Assembly (NCBI RefSeq): GCF_027595985.1
Contig: NC_073305.1
Coordinates: forward strand, 171,946,172 to 172,010,171
Direction of reading: 5' to 3'
DNA length: 64,000 nt
From: Sorex araneus
Lineage: Eukaryota > Chordata > Mammalia > Eulipotyphla > Soricidae
The position numbers were made by a program, and so were the translations under genes. Shown piece after piece: positions 22,020-32,775 of this stretch (within the stretch, counting starts at the first letter, position 1; each line of letters starts with the position of its first letter). The notes beneath the pieces are model-generated. The model saw only the letters and a list, made by a program, of their open reading frames with translations, did not search any database and was not told the DNA's origin.

Positions 22020-22410
22020 TAAAGAGGTTGTGCGGCCACAAAGGCGGCCATGTGCTAGAGGAAAAATTGTGTTTCTCTCCTCAGGGAGCTTTGTTTTATA
22101 GTCTCTGGATCTTGGCCATAGAGGAGGTTACTTACCTGGTGAGACACCATGTAATACTTGGTAGTGAACATATTCTTCTCATCTCATGCATTCTTTCTTG
22201 GAAGCAATCAGATTGCCTCATATTGGTCAAGCTGTCCAGTTGTACTTGACTAAAAACTGCTTAACTAAAGAGACTTGGGGAGAGGGAGGACAGGAATTGC
22301 TCACTGCTTAAAGGGAGTTGGAAGAATCTAAGATTGGAACTGGACAGAATGTTTCCATAGAACGTAAAACTGCTAGATTACAAAGTCTCCAATAAAGTAC
22401 TTTTAAACTG
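22020..22410 (+). mobile_element. Possible LTR
   Basis: A block of mixed GC with an AATAAAG signal near 22391. Bases 22085-22128 (GCTTTGTTTTATAGTCTCTG, GATCTTGGCCAT) match the reverse complement of the TATA-containing part of COMP-C. Ends and family are not determined. Confidence 0.35.
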
Positions 22411-23110
22411 TATTAAGAGTTTAATAATTTAATAACATACTGGCCATGACACTTAATATAATATCTATAATAGTATACCAGTAGTTAATAACAGATTTTT
22501 TTTTTTACTTCTGTCAAGCCTATGGAAACATATGGTATGGAAAGAGAGCTCTACGGGCCAAAGTGATAAAATACTAGGTAATAAGTTAATGGCAAAACAA
22601 AAGCATTTGTCATTTATGGAGCACTTGCCAAGTATATATGGGTACCCATCTTTATGTCTTTATGTCTTACAACCATCTGTTACTTTCCTAAATTTATTTT
22701 TCAGTTGACTTGCTCTAATTTTAATATCAAAACCATAGTATTATCAGGATCTTCTGATCTTTTCAAAGTCCTGAAAATCGGAATGGCAAAGAGCAGGCTG
22801 CAAAGAATGTATAAGAATTATGGTATTTGCATGAGGTATACCCTAAGTTAATTGCTGACATGGTAGTTAGTCATTTGAATACCGTCTGGAGTAAGTCATG
22901 AACACCAGGGATGTGGCTAGAAACAAACAAACAAAAGCCAGCAAGACCAAGAGCCTTCTATACATGTGAATGTGCCTTTTAATAGTTTTATTATTTAATA
23001 ATATTGTCTATTATTCTTTCTGTTTATGGTCAAATTCATTTGATCTTAGGGTCTACCATGTGTTGGGCACAATGTTAAGGTTATGTGATAATTTTATTTA
23101 ATTCTATCCA
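22411..23110. other. AT-rich single-copy sequence
   Basis: No recognisable repeat or gene; a 65-codon open frame at 22654-22851 shows no domain. Confidence 0.4.
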
Positions 23111-23124
23111 TCTCAATGTGATTA

Positions 23125-23280
23125 ACACATTATTTGCAGGCAGGAGACTTGGGTTCTATCTCCATTACCACATAAGATCTCCAGATCATCTCCAGGAGCA
23201 ACCTACAGACATTGAGCTCAGAGTCGGTTCTGAGCACTGCCAGGAATGGCCCACCACCAAAACAAAAGAGAGATAAAATA
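23125..23280 (+). mobile_element. SINE-A, old
   Basis: GCAGGCAGGAGACTTGGGTT, GAGCTCAGAGTCGGTTCTGA and ACCACCAAAACAAAAGAGAG are kept in order. The first part of the head is lost. Confidence 0.65.
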
Positions 23281-23717
23281 AATGAACTATACTCCTCAAA
23301 CTGACTTAATATGAAGATTTTAAAAGTTTATTAACTAGACTAACATTATATAATTAGAGGACTAAGGTAAAATGAAGCTCGAGTCCTTTTATTTCATGTG
23401 CTAAGGTCTCCATTAATAAACTTTATCACATCTCAAGAGTTGTCAATTTACTTTTGAATGTAGTTTTGTGCCAGGAAGTAAGGCAGTGCTAAAAGAACAG
23501 TGGAGCCAGGCCAAAAGGGAATTAGATCCAATTTCCAAATCTGTGATTATTTAAGCATCAGATAAAATAATGTAATGTTAACAAAGATTAAAAGTTATTG
23601 AGTAAAATAAAAATTAGCAGATTAATGCTAATATAATTAATAAAAAAGTAAAAGAGAATGAAGGGGAGGATGAGAGAGTCACAATGCATATAGAATAATG
23701 TAATTAGGAAAGCATCA
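23281..23717. other. AT-rich sequence, no feature
   Basis: No recognisable repeat or gene. Confidence 0.4.
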
Positions 23718-23730
23718 TTTGGCACTCATA

Positions 23731-23967
23731 GCACTATCATCCCATTGTTCATCAATTTGCTCTAGCGGGTACAAGTAACATCTCCATGGTGAGACGTTGT
23801 TACTGTTTTTGGCATATTGAATATGCCACAGGTAACTGGCCAGGCTCTGCCATGTATGTGGGATACTCTCACTAGTTTGCCAGGCTCTCTGAGAGGGACG
23901 GAGGAATAGAACCCGGGTCAGCGGCGTGCAAGACAAACGCCCTATCCGCTGTGCTATCACTCCTGTC
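23731..23967 (-). mobile_element. SINE-B with TSD
   Basis: Flanked by TTTGGCACTCATA (23718-23730) and TTTGACACTCATA (23968-23980), a 13-base TSD with one mismatch. The tail is very short (GCACTATCATCCC). The head is intact, with GGAATAGAACCCGGG as B-box complement. Confidence 0.95.
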
Positions 23968-23980
23968 TTTGACACTCATA

Positions 23981-25690
23981 AGAATAGTAATATACTTTTC
24001 TTGGAACTCAGAAGAAAAGTAATACATTTAGGCAAGAATCATAAATCATATTAAACACTGTGGGAGAAAGTTAAGGAAGAATAGTATATTTGCATGGTTT
24101 CTGTGTTTTAGGGTAAAGAAAATGCTAGACAGGGTATCATACCAGTGCTAAGAGCTTCTCCTGCCCTATGCCATTGGTAAATGTTCACTGACTACTCAGA
24201 GCTTTTAGGATGTTTGAGAAGAGAACATCTGCTACACAGATTGATCATCTGAGAGCAGTTTGGTCTTAGGGTGGGGTGACAGTTTCTGCTACAATTTACA
24301 GGGCTGGCTTGCATCAGCCAGACCACAGGGCAGGAAAAACTAACCAAGTCCAAATCCTAACCACCTTCTCTCTCCAGTTTCCTCCTTCCTGGCCTAATAG
24401 GCCTTGCCTTATAAGAACAAGATGCCTCATGGAGACCAACATCACAGCCTGAAGCAGAACTGGAAACAGAAAACTATAAAAGTAGGATTGCCATCCCTGG
24501 AGATCAACAGTTGTTACCACTTGTGGTTTAGAAAAATAAGTCATACCATTTCATGTGCTCTAGCTCTGCCACGTTAATTCTTTTAGAGGTTGGCAAGAGC
24601 CCACCGGTTTGTAGTATATTCTGCTAACAAATGTCTTTTCTTTCAAGTTACTATTTATAGGGAGAAAGATGGTGATTTGTAAATGGAGAAAGCTAACAAA
24701 AACTTTCTAATTAGTGCTCAAAATAACACTGTTACAGAACTAATGGGCTCTGTTTGTCTCTTGATTTGTTTCTCTGATTACACTTAGGTTTGAACAAGTT
24801 TTCATAAATTTTTACCTGCTCAGATTTATCTGCTCATATTTTGCCCAATTTAGTATTTTCATATTTTTCTTATTGATATGTATTTCCTTATATTACTAAT
24901 TTTTATTGTTTATGTAGAATTTTTTAGTGTTTGCACAGATTTGTCTAAAATTTTTAATTTATTAGATGTCAGAATTAGACTGTAGACACTGAATCAATCA
25001 TTTAAGGCAAACCATTCATTAGCTGTGCTGAGTTAGGCCTAGACTAATTCTAAAGTTAATGCCATGACCTGTTTGGAGTCATTTCAAAACTGGCACTCCT
25101 CATCAATTTTTTGTCCTAAATTAAAATCAAAGCTTCCTATACTCGGATTAGAAAATGTGTAGTAAAAAGACTAGCAACTTGGCAATCCTGATAATTCAAC
25201 AAAATAATTCAGCTCTAATTTTATCCTTTGCTTCTTAGAAGACATGTTTAAATACGACTCCTAGCAAATTGATTATCTAACTTGTGGCTTTTAAACAATT
25301 TATGTCCCTCGTTTTACAAGTTCATGAAAGATTACTTGGCTTTAACATTAAACGTGGTTTAAATATGATGAGTTTATAATTGCAGATTTAAAGGGATCTA
25401 AGAAACCTGCTGAGTTATATTACAACATAAGCAGAGTGATATTTATTTTTCCTAAAAGATATAAATATAATCTATAAAAGTTGATGCCTACAACTTGAAT
25501 GAAGGTTTACAGAAGATAATAATGAACATCTTCCACTGTATTGCTAAATTAAATATGACACTAATGGGAACCATTTAGTGCAGTTCAGCTCTGCACCGAT
25601 GACCATTTTAATTGAATTGCCGCTGCTGTGGATAGAAAAGCTGCTGACAGTGTCAGAGGAAAGAGGCTTACACCAAAGTATCACCTAAGA
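23981..25690. other. Long unique stretch; possible conserved noncoding DNA
   Basis: 1.7 kb without recognisable young repeats. The part from about 24960 to 25670 is repeat-free and of even composition (for example ATGACCATTTTAATTGAATT and GCCGCTGCTGTGGATAGAAA near 25600), in contrast to the repeat-rich surroundings. That is what a conserved regulatory element would look like, but conservation cannot be seen from one sequence. No coding frame stands out. Confidence 0.35.
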
Positions 25691-25799
25691 GGATGTTGGA
25701 TTTGTTTTTGCATGTATTATTTGTAAAGTTCACTCACCATATCCTTCTTTCAGATTCAGTGGTTGGGCAGACACACAGCAGCCCATTGTCTGTTGTTAT

Positions 25800-25967
25800 T
25801 TTTTATTTGTTTTGTTTTATTGAGTCACATCCAGTGATGCTCAGGGGTTACTCCTGGTTTGGCGCTCAGGAATTACTCCTGGCAGTGCTCAGGGGCCATA
25901 TGGGATGCCAGGGATTAAACCAGGATCCACCACATGCACCCTAACCGATGTACTATCACTCTGACCC
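25800..25967 (-). mobile_element. SINE-A
   Basis: GAGTCACATCCAGTGATGCT, GTGCTCAGGGGCCATATGGG and GTACTATCACTCTGACCC mark 3' end, body and head. Moderately young. Confidence 0.9.
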
Positions 25968-26124
25968 TCTGACCCCTCATCTACTTTCTTGTTGTGGCTT
26001 CTAGATAGATGATTTGATTACTAGTGCCGTCTAACTACATTCTCAGGCCAGACTTCCTAAAGCTAACTCTAAGTATTCAATGAGAATGGAATGATAGATA
26101 AAAGTTTAAAAGAATAAAGTACAG

Positions 26125-26307
26125 GGGCTGGAGCTATAGCACAGTGGGTAGGGTATTTTCCTTGCATGCGGCCAACCAGCGTTTGATTCCCAGTATCCCA
26201 TATGGTCCCTGAGCACCGCCAGAAGTAATTCTTGAGTGCATGAGCCAAGAGTAACCCCTGTACCTCACTGGGTGTGACCCAAAACCAAAAACAAAACAAA
26301 ACGAAAA
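26125..26307 (+). mobile_element. SINE-A with perfect TSD
   Basis: Flanked by AAGAATAAAGTACAG at 26110-26124 and 26308-26322 (15 of 15). Head GGGCTGGAGCTATAGCACAG, B-box GTTTGATTCCC, tail with CCAAAACCAAAAAC. Confidence 0.97.
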
Positions 26308-26461
26308 AAGAATAAAGTACAGAAGTAACTCAGATACTAATAAAAAAAAAATATTTCCCTGAAAAACAGACAAACAAACAAAAAAACCCCAGTAACTTCT
26401 GCAAATCTTCATTTTCTTCCCACCTTTGTTCTCAATTTTTTTGGTTCTTTTCTTTTCTTGC

Positions 26462-26690
26462 GTTTTGTTTGCTTTTATTTTGGAGACAAGCCTAACTTTG
26501 CTAAGGGCTTATTTCTGCCTAAATTTTCAATGATCATTCATGGAAGTTCTCAGGATGTAGTGTTGAGGATTGAACCAGAGTTGGCCATATGCAAGACATG
26601 TGGTTTAACTCCTATACTTGATCTTAGCCCAAAGACCAAGAAGTGATGTGTTTTAACTCCTGAACTCTCTCTCTAGCTCCATTTTTTTAA
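26462..26690 (-). mobile_element. SINE-A, old, interrupted by a U2 pseudogene
   Basis: The body (GGAAGTTCTCAGGATGTAGT) and B-box complement (GAGGATTGAACCAGAG) are followed by a small insertion at 26614-26645. The head then resumes (GAACTCTCTCTCTAGCTCC). Confidence 0.75.
26614..26647 (-). pseudogene. 3'-truncated U2 snRNA retropseudogene
   Basis: On the minus strand about 33 bases match the 5' end of U2 snRNA, including GGCTAAGATCAAGT, the branch-site-proximal 5' region of U2, with several substitutions. The flanks are ATGTGGTTTAACTCCT (26598-26613) and ATGTGTTTTAACTCCT (26646-26661), a 16-base TSD with one mismatch. Short, 3'-truncated snRNA copies flanked by direct repeats are a known type of retropseudogene. 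The host sequence is a SINE-A, which reads through when the insert and one repeat are removed. It is far too short to be functional. Confidence 0.85.
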
Positions 26691-26771
26691 CCTTTAAAAC
26701 TGTTTAAAAATAGCATCAATATAAACTTGACGCATTACAAGATACTTTAGATTTCCAGCTATTATTTCTTT

Positions 26772-26978
26772 GGGGTTTTTTGCTAGTTTTGGCTTTTGGG
26801 TTTTTTGGTTTTGTGTGAAGGGGCTACACCTAGTGTTGCTCAGGGTTTATTTCTGGCTCTGAAATTAGGGATCACTCCTGGTGGGCTCAGGGGAACATAT
26901 GGGTTGCCATGGATCCTTGAGTGGGTCAGTCACACTCAAGGCCCAGCACATTTCCTGTTACACTATTTCTCCAGCCCC
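26772..26978 (-). mobile_element. SINE-A with TSD
   Basis: Flanked by TCCAGCTATTATTTCTTT at 26754-26771 and 26979-26996 (18 of 18). GGGCTACACCTAGTGTTGCT and CTATTTCTCCAGCCCC mark the 3' side and head; a stretch of the centre has diverged. Confidence 0.93.
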
Positions 26979-26996
26979 TCCAGCTATTATTTCTTT

Positions 26997-28302
26997 TTTT
27001 TTTTTTTTTTTTTATTGAATCACCAAGTGGAGGGTTACAAAGTTCTCAGGATTATGTCAGTTATACAATATTCAAATACCCCTTCCTTCACCAGTGCCCA
27101 TCTTACATTCCCAACCCCCCCAGTCTATCTGCCGCCCCCTCCCACCTGCCTAGTCCCCACCCTTATACGTGATAGGTTTCACTTCATTTGCGCTTATCTC
27201 GATTACATTCCATGTTTCAACACACAACTCACTACCGTTGCTGGGGTTTCCCCCCAAAAAGAAAAAGACAGTCCTATTGCCAATGAGGCATTTGATAATT
27301 CTCCATTACTAAGCATATAGAGATATTAAGTCCTGCTGTTTGTTACATAACTTTTCTTTTTCCCCCTTGCCCCGCGCCACCGAGTTCACGCCTGTTTAGT
27401 AATCGCCACGCTGTCTGACAAAGGGAAAATAAACCGAAGAGGATGGTTATTTCCCGTCATCAGCCGGCGTGGGGCTCTGGCTTAGTTGATAGTCTAGTAG
27501 AGTGTCTGGAAGCAGTTCCTGGAACCAAAGCTCTTGCGCTGATATCGGCTCCGGCTCGAGATACCACCAGCGTCCCGCTGGTCCATGTACCTAATTTTTC
27601 CCCTTATTTCCCATTCCCACGCCACCAGGTCTGTTTGCTTAATGGACATCACACTATGTTTGACACCACGCCACGTTTCTTCCCGAGAAAGAAGGATATT
27701 TCTTCTCAGCCAGCGTGGGGATATAGCTTAGTTCAGTCTAGAGAGATGGCTACCATTTTGATTGCCTTCAATATTTCAACAAAATACTTACTATTCTTGT
27801 TAGGATCACCCACAAAAGTCCGACCCATTAAGAAGGAACCATTACATACTGCTGATACTAAGATGACATTAAGTCGCGCGGCCGCTGCCGGTTTTGGGTT
27901 TCTGTCTAAAGTCCAGGGAGAAAGTTGAAGGAGAGAGAGAGAGAGATTTCCGCACGGGGGACCTGGCGGAAACTCTCAAGTCACATACTGCAGGTTGCTG
28001 GTGGGCTGCCGGTGTCCCAAGCAGCTCCGTCCTCTTCGTCAGTCATTCTGGGGGTGCGGGCGCGGAGAAATGGGAAAGCCCACGTGGCTGCACTCTCTTT
28101 AAGTGTCCGATGTGGGCGGAGACCGGTACTTCCCCGCCCTCGATTCCCCGCCAGCCGCGCCGCGCACTTGGGTGCGTCTCTCCATTTTGTGCTCAGAAGT
28201 GGGATAGATGCTGTGTGCAGGTTGCTGGTGGGCTGCCGGTGTCCCAAGCAGCTCCACCCTCTTCGTCAGTCATTCTGGGGGTGCGGGCGCGGAGAAATGG
28301 GC
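26997..28302 (-). mobile_element. COMP-D composite, full length, TSD-flanked
   Basis: 1306 bases on the minus strand flanked by CTATTATTTCTTT at 26984-26996 and 28303-28315. The 5' part (27890-28302) is CpG-rich and contains two near-identical blocks of about 83 bases (27987-28070 and 28218-28300). Next come a GCGGCCGC junction (27879), a moderately GC-rich middle, and an L1-type 3' UTR (AAGTTCTCAGGATTATGTCA region as read on the plus strand), with poly(A) as T's at 26997. A related copy lies at 54999-56375. Frames of 90-171 codons here differ between copies and match no protein I know. Confidence 0.88.
27987..28300 (-). repeat. Repeated 83-base block in the COMP-D 5' region
   Basis: The block (CAGGTTGCTGGTGGGCTGCC ... 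GTGCGGGCGCGGAGAAATGG) occurs twice with a spacing of about 231 bases. The copy at 55-56 kb shows related blocks in a similar layout. Repeated 5' monomers are a known L1 promoter style; a promoter role here is inference. Confidence 0.8.
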
Positions 28303-28591
28303 CTATTATTTCTTTAAATATTTTTTTGCCCATTAATTTTCTCTTTCAGTTTTTGAGGCTCATTTTCTTGATAACTCACCCAGGTTCTTTTCTCTTTTTC
28401 ACTGGTTAGTTGCTACTGCTCCTCTGCCTCATTTCTAACTGATCTGACTTTGAGTTCACTCTTTTTTTCCCACATTCAAGTTTTTGTCTAAAGGTTTCTA
28501 TTAAATTTGTTTTGTCATTCTTTAGGTGCTGGTTGTCAATATACCTAACAGTATATTCTTTTCCTCTAGGATTTCAGTTTGCTTATATATG

Positions 28592-28840
28592 TCACTGTCA
28601 CTGTCACTGTCATCCCATTGCTCATCGATTTGTTCGAGCAGGTACCAGTAATGTCTCTCATTGTGAGACTTATTGTTACTGTTTTTGGCATATCCAATAT
28701 GCCACGGCTAGCTTGCCAGGCTCTGCCGTGCAGGCGCAATACTCTCAGTAGCTTGCTGGGCTCTCCAAGAGGGGCAGAGGAATCGAACACGGGTCGGCCA
28801 CGTGAAAGGCAAATGCCCTACCGCTATGCTATCACTCCAA
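28592..28840 (-). mobile_element. SINE-B with TSD
   Basis: Flanked by CTTATATATG at 28582-28591 and 28841-28850. The tail is (GTCACT)n in plus-strand sense. Body and head are close to consensus, with GGAATCGAACACGGG as B-box complement. Confidence 0.95.
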
Positions 28841-28850
28841 CTTATATATG

Positions 28851-29940
28851 TATTCTATTTATTTATTTAACTTAAATTTTGTTTATGCACTGTTTCCCTG
28901 TTTTTTGTGTAGCAGTTTTATCTCTGTTAATTCGCATTTATTCAGTTTCCTTAAGTCTGTTCTTATTCAAATCACTGAACTCCATTTCTTTGGAACTGAA
29001 CACTTTACTGGAGACTTATAACCTTGATTTCATAATTGTCTTGCTTCTTTCTGTACCTTGCATTTGTTTCTCAAAGTTTGAAGAAGCGAACTTTCCTTCC
29101 AGTTTTAGCAGGCTAAAATCAGGTATCAAAGATCTTCTCTCGTCTGACCCCTAAGCTGAGGAGAGTAACTCCATAATTGAAGTCTTGCTTGTTAGTGCAG
29201 GTGATGAAATTGTACAGTGAAGTACATGGTTAGAAAATTTATTACAAAGACTCATAGTGGTGGGCATAGGACTTACTTGGTTCTTGAGCAAATGGAATTT
29301 TCGTTAGTATCTTCTTTAGTAGACATGAATCTATCTACTCCAGAGTCTGCAGTTGACTTTGTAGTAGGTAGGGCTATGAGTTCCTGAAGAGAACTGGTGT
29401 TTAGTTTAGTCACCGAATGGATCCTTGCATGAGCAGAACTGTCACCAGACAATGCAAGAAAATGACTCAAAACAAGTCTCTGAATTATTCCAGGTTTCAC
29501 AATCAAGGTCTGAGTTCTTCAGATCTGACTCTAGAGATATGGATGGGTATATCTGATCTAGATCCATGGAGAACCTAGAACCATGGAGAGGCGCAAGCTA
29601 GAGTTGAATATACAATGTTTTCTGAATCTCCTGAGGCACACTTATAGGCCACTTTTTTAAAAAATCAGCCTTTTAACTCTCTTTCTAAATACTTAACTGT
29701 GTGTGTGTGTGTTTAATTTCAAAAACTAGGAACTCTTAGTTCATGTAGTTCATTTCTAAAGACATTGCTTAGTTTAGTGTCTACTTTATTGGTTCTACAA
29801 CCAAATGGGAAAATCGATAAGAGAATCTTTGGATCAGGCATAGTCATTTTAGAAATTATTGAAAAACTAATTCTGAGTATACCACCATTCTTTGATTTTT
29901 TAAAAAATGACTAAGGCACTGTGAATTATAAAATTATTTG
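28851..29940. other. Unassigned sequence
   Basis: 28851-29150 is T-rich and could be an old L1 5' or ORF1 part on the minus strand. 29150-29940 shows no recognisable feature apart from a short GT run near 29700. Confidence 0.35.
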
Positions 29941-29944
29941 TAGT

Positions 29945-30060
29945 TGAGTTTCATGCATGCAATGTTCCACCACCAATCTTATCTCCAGTGTCAACTTCCT
30001 TCCACCACTATTCCCAGTTTTCCTCCCACCCACAGTCTGTCTCCTCGACAGGCACATTTT
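29945..30060 (-). mobile_element. L1 3' UTR fragment
   Basis: GTTCCACCACCAATCTTATC, CCTCCCACCCACAGTCTGTC and CTCGACAGGCACATTTT match the L1 3' UTR phrases seen at 39150 and 47170. Confidence 0.6.
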
Positions 30061-31650
30061 TAAGTTTGTTGTAGGTTAGATCTTATTCTTTTAGTTCTGC
30101 TGATTATATGGTTTAGATACATAGATAATTTATTGTACTATAAGTTGTATGGGTAGTTGTACTTAGTTCATAACTTTACTTCTAATCACTTCTTCAATAT
30201 CATTTGTAATTGACTACTTGTGAATAGTAACTGCTTATTTAAAATGCCAAGGGGAACTATTAAATAATTGAAGGAGTCTGACAGATAGACACACATTTCA
30301 TTGTATATTATTAAAACTCTATTTACATTTCTCTAACACTATGCAGATATGCAAATAATTTTCTCCTTTTTTTCAGATTAATCCGGGCTTTTTTACTATG
30401 TTGAATGTTGAAATAACATTCATAGCCAGAAGCCAAAAGCTGCTTTTTTTTGTAGAAAATATTTTTTATAAAAATTCTTTTAAAAACAAATAAAATCCAC
30501 TTTTTCTTTTTCCTTCCACAACAGAAAAGTAGCCATGGCAAGGTGACCATAGAAGCATCTAAGTTATTTACCAAATTCACGAGAAATGTCAGCAGCAATT
30601 TATTTTCAAATATGAAATTTTTACTTAATGCTAGATTTATGAATCTAATGACAGTATTTCAAAATGAGAATGCTACAGAAATTGCATTCACTTTCATCTA
30701 ATCCACTCTTACAGAGGTAGCCATTACATATGAAAGTGATAGTAAGAATTGTCTGATAAGGTGCTCTAATAAATGCACACACATGCATAAAAATTGTTAT
30801 GACTGAATTTCTTCTGACTAGAATTTCTTCCCCTAATGGCAATTTTGGAGCTATCAGAATAGCTGGGATAGCTGGTCAGGAGGTGTGAATGCATTGCAAA
30901 TAATGATAATGAATCAGAACAAATTCCTTAAGAAATAGAATGTGTCTAAAACGTAGGAAGTGATAATTGTCTTTGGTCATCATTGGCTTCAAACCTCCCA
31001 GGGATGGAGGAGAGCAATGTTCTCTAAGTGAGAATTCATCACCAACATTAACATATGTTAGAAAAGTATCAGAAATGCAGAAACTTGGAGCACATTCCCA
31101 ATTTACTGCATCAAAAACTCTGAGCAATAGATATAACTATTATAATAAGTCCTTCACATTATTCTACTCTATGCTCATTTGAAAATCACTGACCAGTCTA
31201 GAAGAAACAGTCATTTGCTAAAGGAAGGAAAGGGGAAGCTCAATGAAGTGCTCAGAGAAACAGAACCATGTCCAGTGGCAATGCAAAGTATGCCAATAAA
31301 ATATGACTTGGGGCTGAACCTAGGGTTACATTTAAGTAGTGTATTTTCACACTGAAAGTTTATGTAGCAGCAAAGTGTCTGGCACATGGTATCAACTTAC
31401 TGGATGAATGGATAAATGACTATAACAACTGACACATTATAAACTCACCAGTGTGTTGAGCTGTAGGAGTTTGGAGGGAATGAAATATGTTAAAATGAAT
31501 AGAATTCTGAGAAATCTTGCAGTAAGAGCGAGTGCCAGAGTGGGAGAAGAGTCACAACAGGGGACGTGTGATTGTTATGATGGAAGTGGAAGGAAGAGGA
31601 CGGGTGCCAGAGCACTGTAGCAAAGACAATTTCTCATTTTATTTTATTTA
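30061..31650. other. AT-rich single-copy sequence
   Basis: About 1.6 kb with no recognisable repeat. Open frames of 65-91 codons (for example 30323-30598) are Lys/Phe-rich products of AT-rich sequence and show no domain. Confidence 0.45.
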
Positions 31651-31654
31651 TTTA

Positions 31655-31790
31655 ACGTCTTTTTGGGTCATGGTAAGTGATGCTCATAGGTTACACCTGG
31701 TTTCTGCATTCAGAAACTACTCCAGGCGGTGCTCGGTACGGATACCAGGAATTGGTGTCGAGTACATGTGCCACCCACATCTCCTCGCTT
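31655..31790 (-). mobile_element. SINE-A, diverged
   Basis: GGGTCATGGTAAGTGATGCT, ACTACTCCAGGCGGTGCTCG and GATACCAGGAATTGGTGTCG are readable; the head end is lost. Confidence 0.7.
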
Positions 31791-31859
31791 GAAAGGTGAA
31801 CCTTCATGTTTTCTTGTCTAATGACAAGAGGTATATGAGGACTCTCTCTACCTTTGGAG

Positions 31860-32230
31860 AAACCTGCTCTTCCTCGAAATTTCTAAACCTGTTTCACTTC
31901 TCTGCACGTCTCCTTCTGAAATTCTTTTCTGAGAAAAAGGCCTGGGTAAGGTCTAGGACTGACTTTCTTGCCTGAAAAGAGCAATTCCTCCCTCCAGTCT
32001 GAGTTTACTGCTCCCCAAGAAATCCATGGTAGGGAACAATTCTTGTACTCCACAGAACAAGTGGATGTCAGAGGCAGCTTGATGGCTGGCTGCCTCGGGG
32101 GTGGGGGGCTGGCGGGACATGAGGTCCATGTCTTGTAAGGGTTCATCACGGACTTTATCTGTCTTAGGTTTCCTCAGCCGTTCCCATTCGTGGGGTGGCA
32201 GAGGTGGATAGAGAGAAAAGGGCAGATCCC
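31860..32230 (+). mobile_element. Degraded ERV-like LTR fragment
   Basis: CTTCTGAAATTCTTTTCTGA, then AATTCCTCCCTCCAGTCTGA and CTCCCCAAGAAATCC, follow the same order as the minus-strand reading of 1040-1420 and as 46030-46260. This supports one dispersed family with an R/U5-like segment. No AATAAA is clear here. Confidence 0.5.
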
Positions 32231-32525
32231 TTTCTCAAGGCTGCCGCTTTGTCCTCCCCACTTCACATGTCACCAGGGGACCCCTCCGAGCATCACTCAT
32301 AACTCAAACTAGTTAGCTAACTGATCAAAGAACGTTATTCTCCTTCTAATGATTTCTGGTTCAAAGCAATAAATATAAATGTGAAGAATAGGCAGGGCTC
32401 CCGCTAACAAGACTGTTTAGCCCTCTGACCACACACTTTTTATCTTATTTATGTCTCAGTTTCTTAATCCTCTGTGACACCTCTGTTTCAACCCTGTTCA
32501 CCTGGGCCATGCCCCATGAAATTAT
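32231..32525. other. Unassigned sequence
   Basis: Mixed composition, no recognisable gene; may be a continuation of the LTR-like repeat to its left. Confidence 0.3.
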
Positions 32526-32775
32526 CACTGTCACTGTATCACTGTCATCCCGTTGCTCATTGATTTGCTCGAGCGGGCATCAGTAGCGTCTCCATTGTGA
32601 GACTTGTTACTGCTTTTGGCATATCGGATACGCCATGGGGAGCTTGCCAGGCTCTGCTGTGTGGGCAGGATACTCTCGGTAGCTTGTCGGGTTCTGCGAG
32701 AGGGGTGGAGGAATCGAACTGGGGTTGGCTGCATGTAAGGCAAACGCCCTACCCACCACTGTGTTATCGCTCCAG
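32526..32775 (-). mobile_element. SINE-B, full length
   Basis: Tail TATCACTGTCACTGTATCAC, shared RTE-type end with CATCAGTAGCGTCTCCATTG, body, and head ending CACTGTGTTATCGCTCCAGG. GAAATTAT and GAAAGTTAT at the two ends may be a decayed TSD. Confidence 0.93.

Noticed and set aside
27890-28302. CpG island promoter of a host gene (also 15066-15470 and 55990-56375)
   Set aside because: The GC-rich sequences are the 5' parts of TSD-flanked retroelements, with no host exon downstream.
27894-28409. Protein-coding genes for the 90-171 codon frames in COMP-D
   Set aside because: The frames are not conserved between the copies at 27 and 55 kb and resemble no protein I know.
31860-32230. Retroviral gag or pol coding remnants near the LTR-like blocks
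   Set aside because: No recognisable viral protein motif was found in any frame near these or the other LTR candidates; they appear to be solo or fragmentary LTRs.
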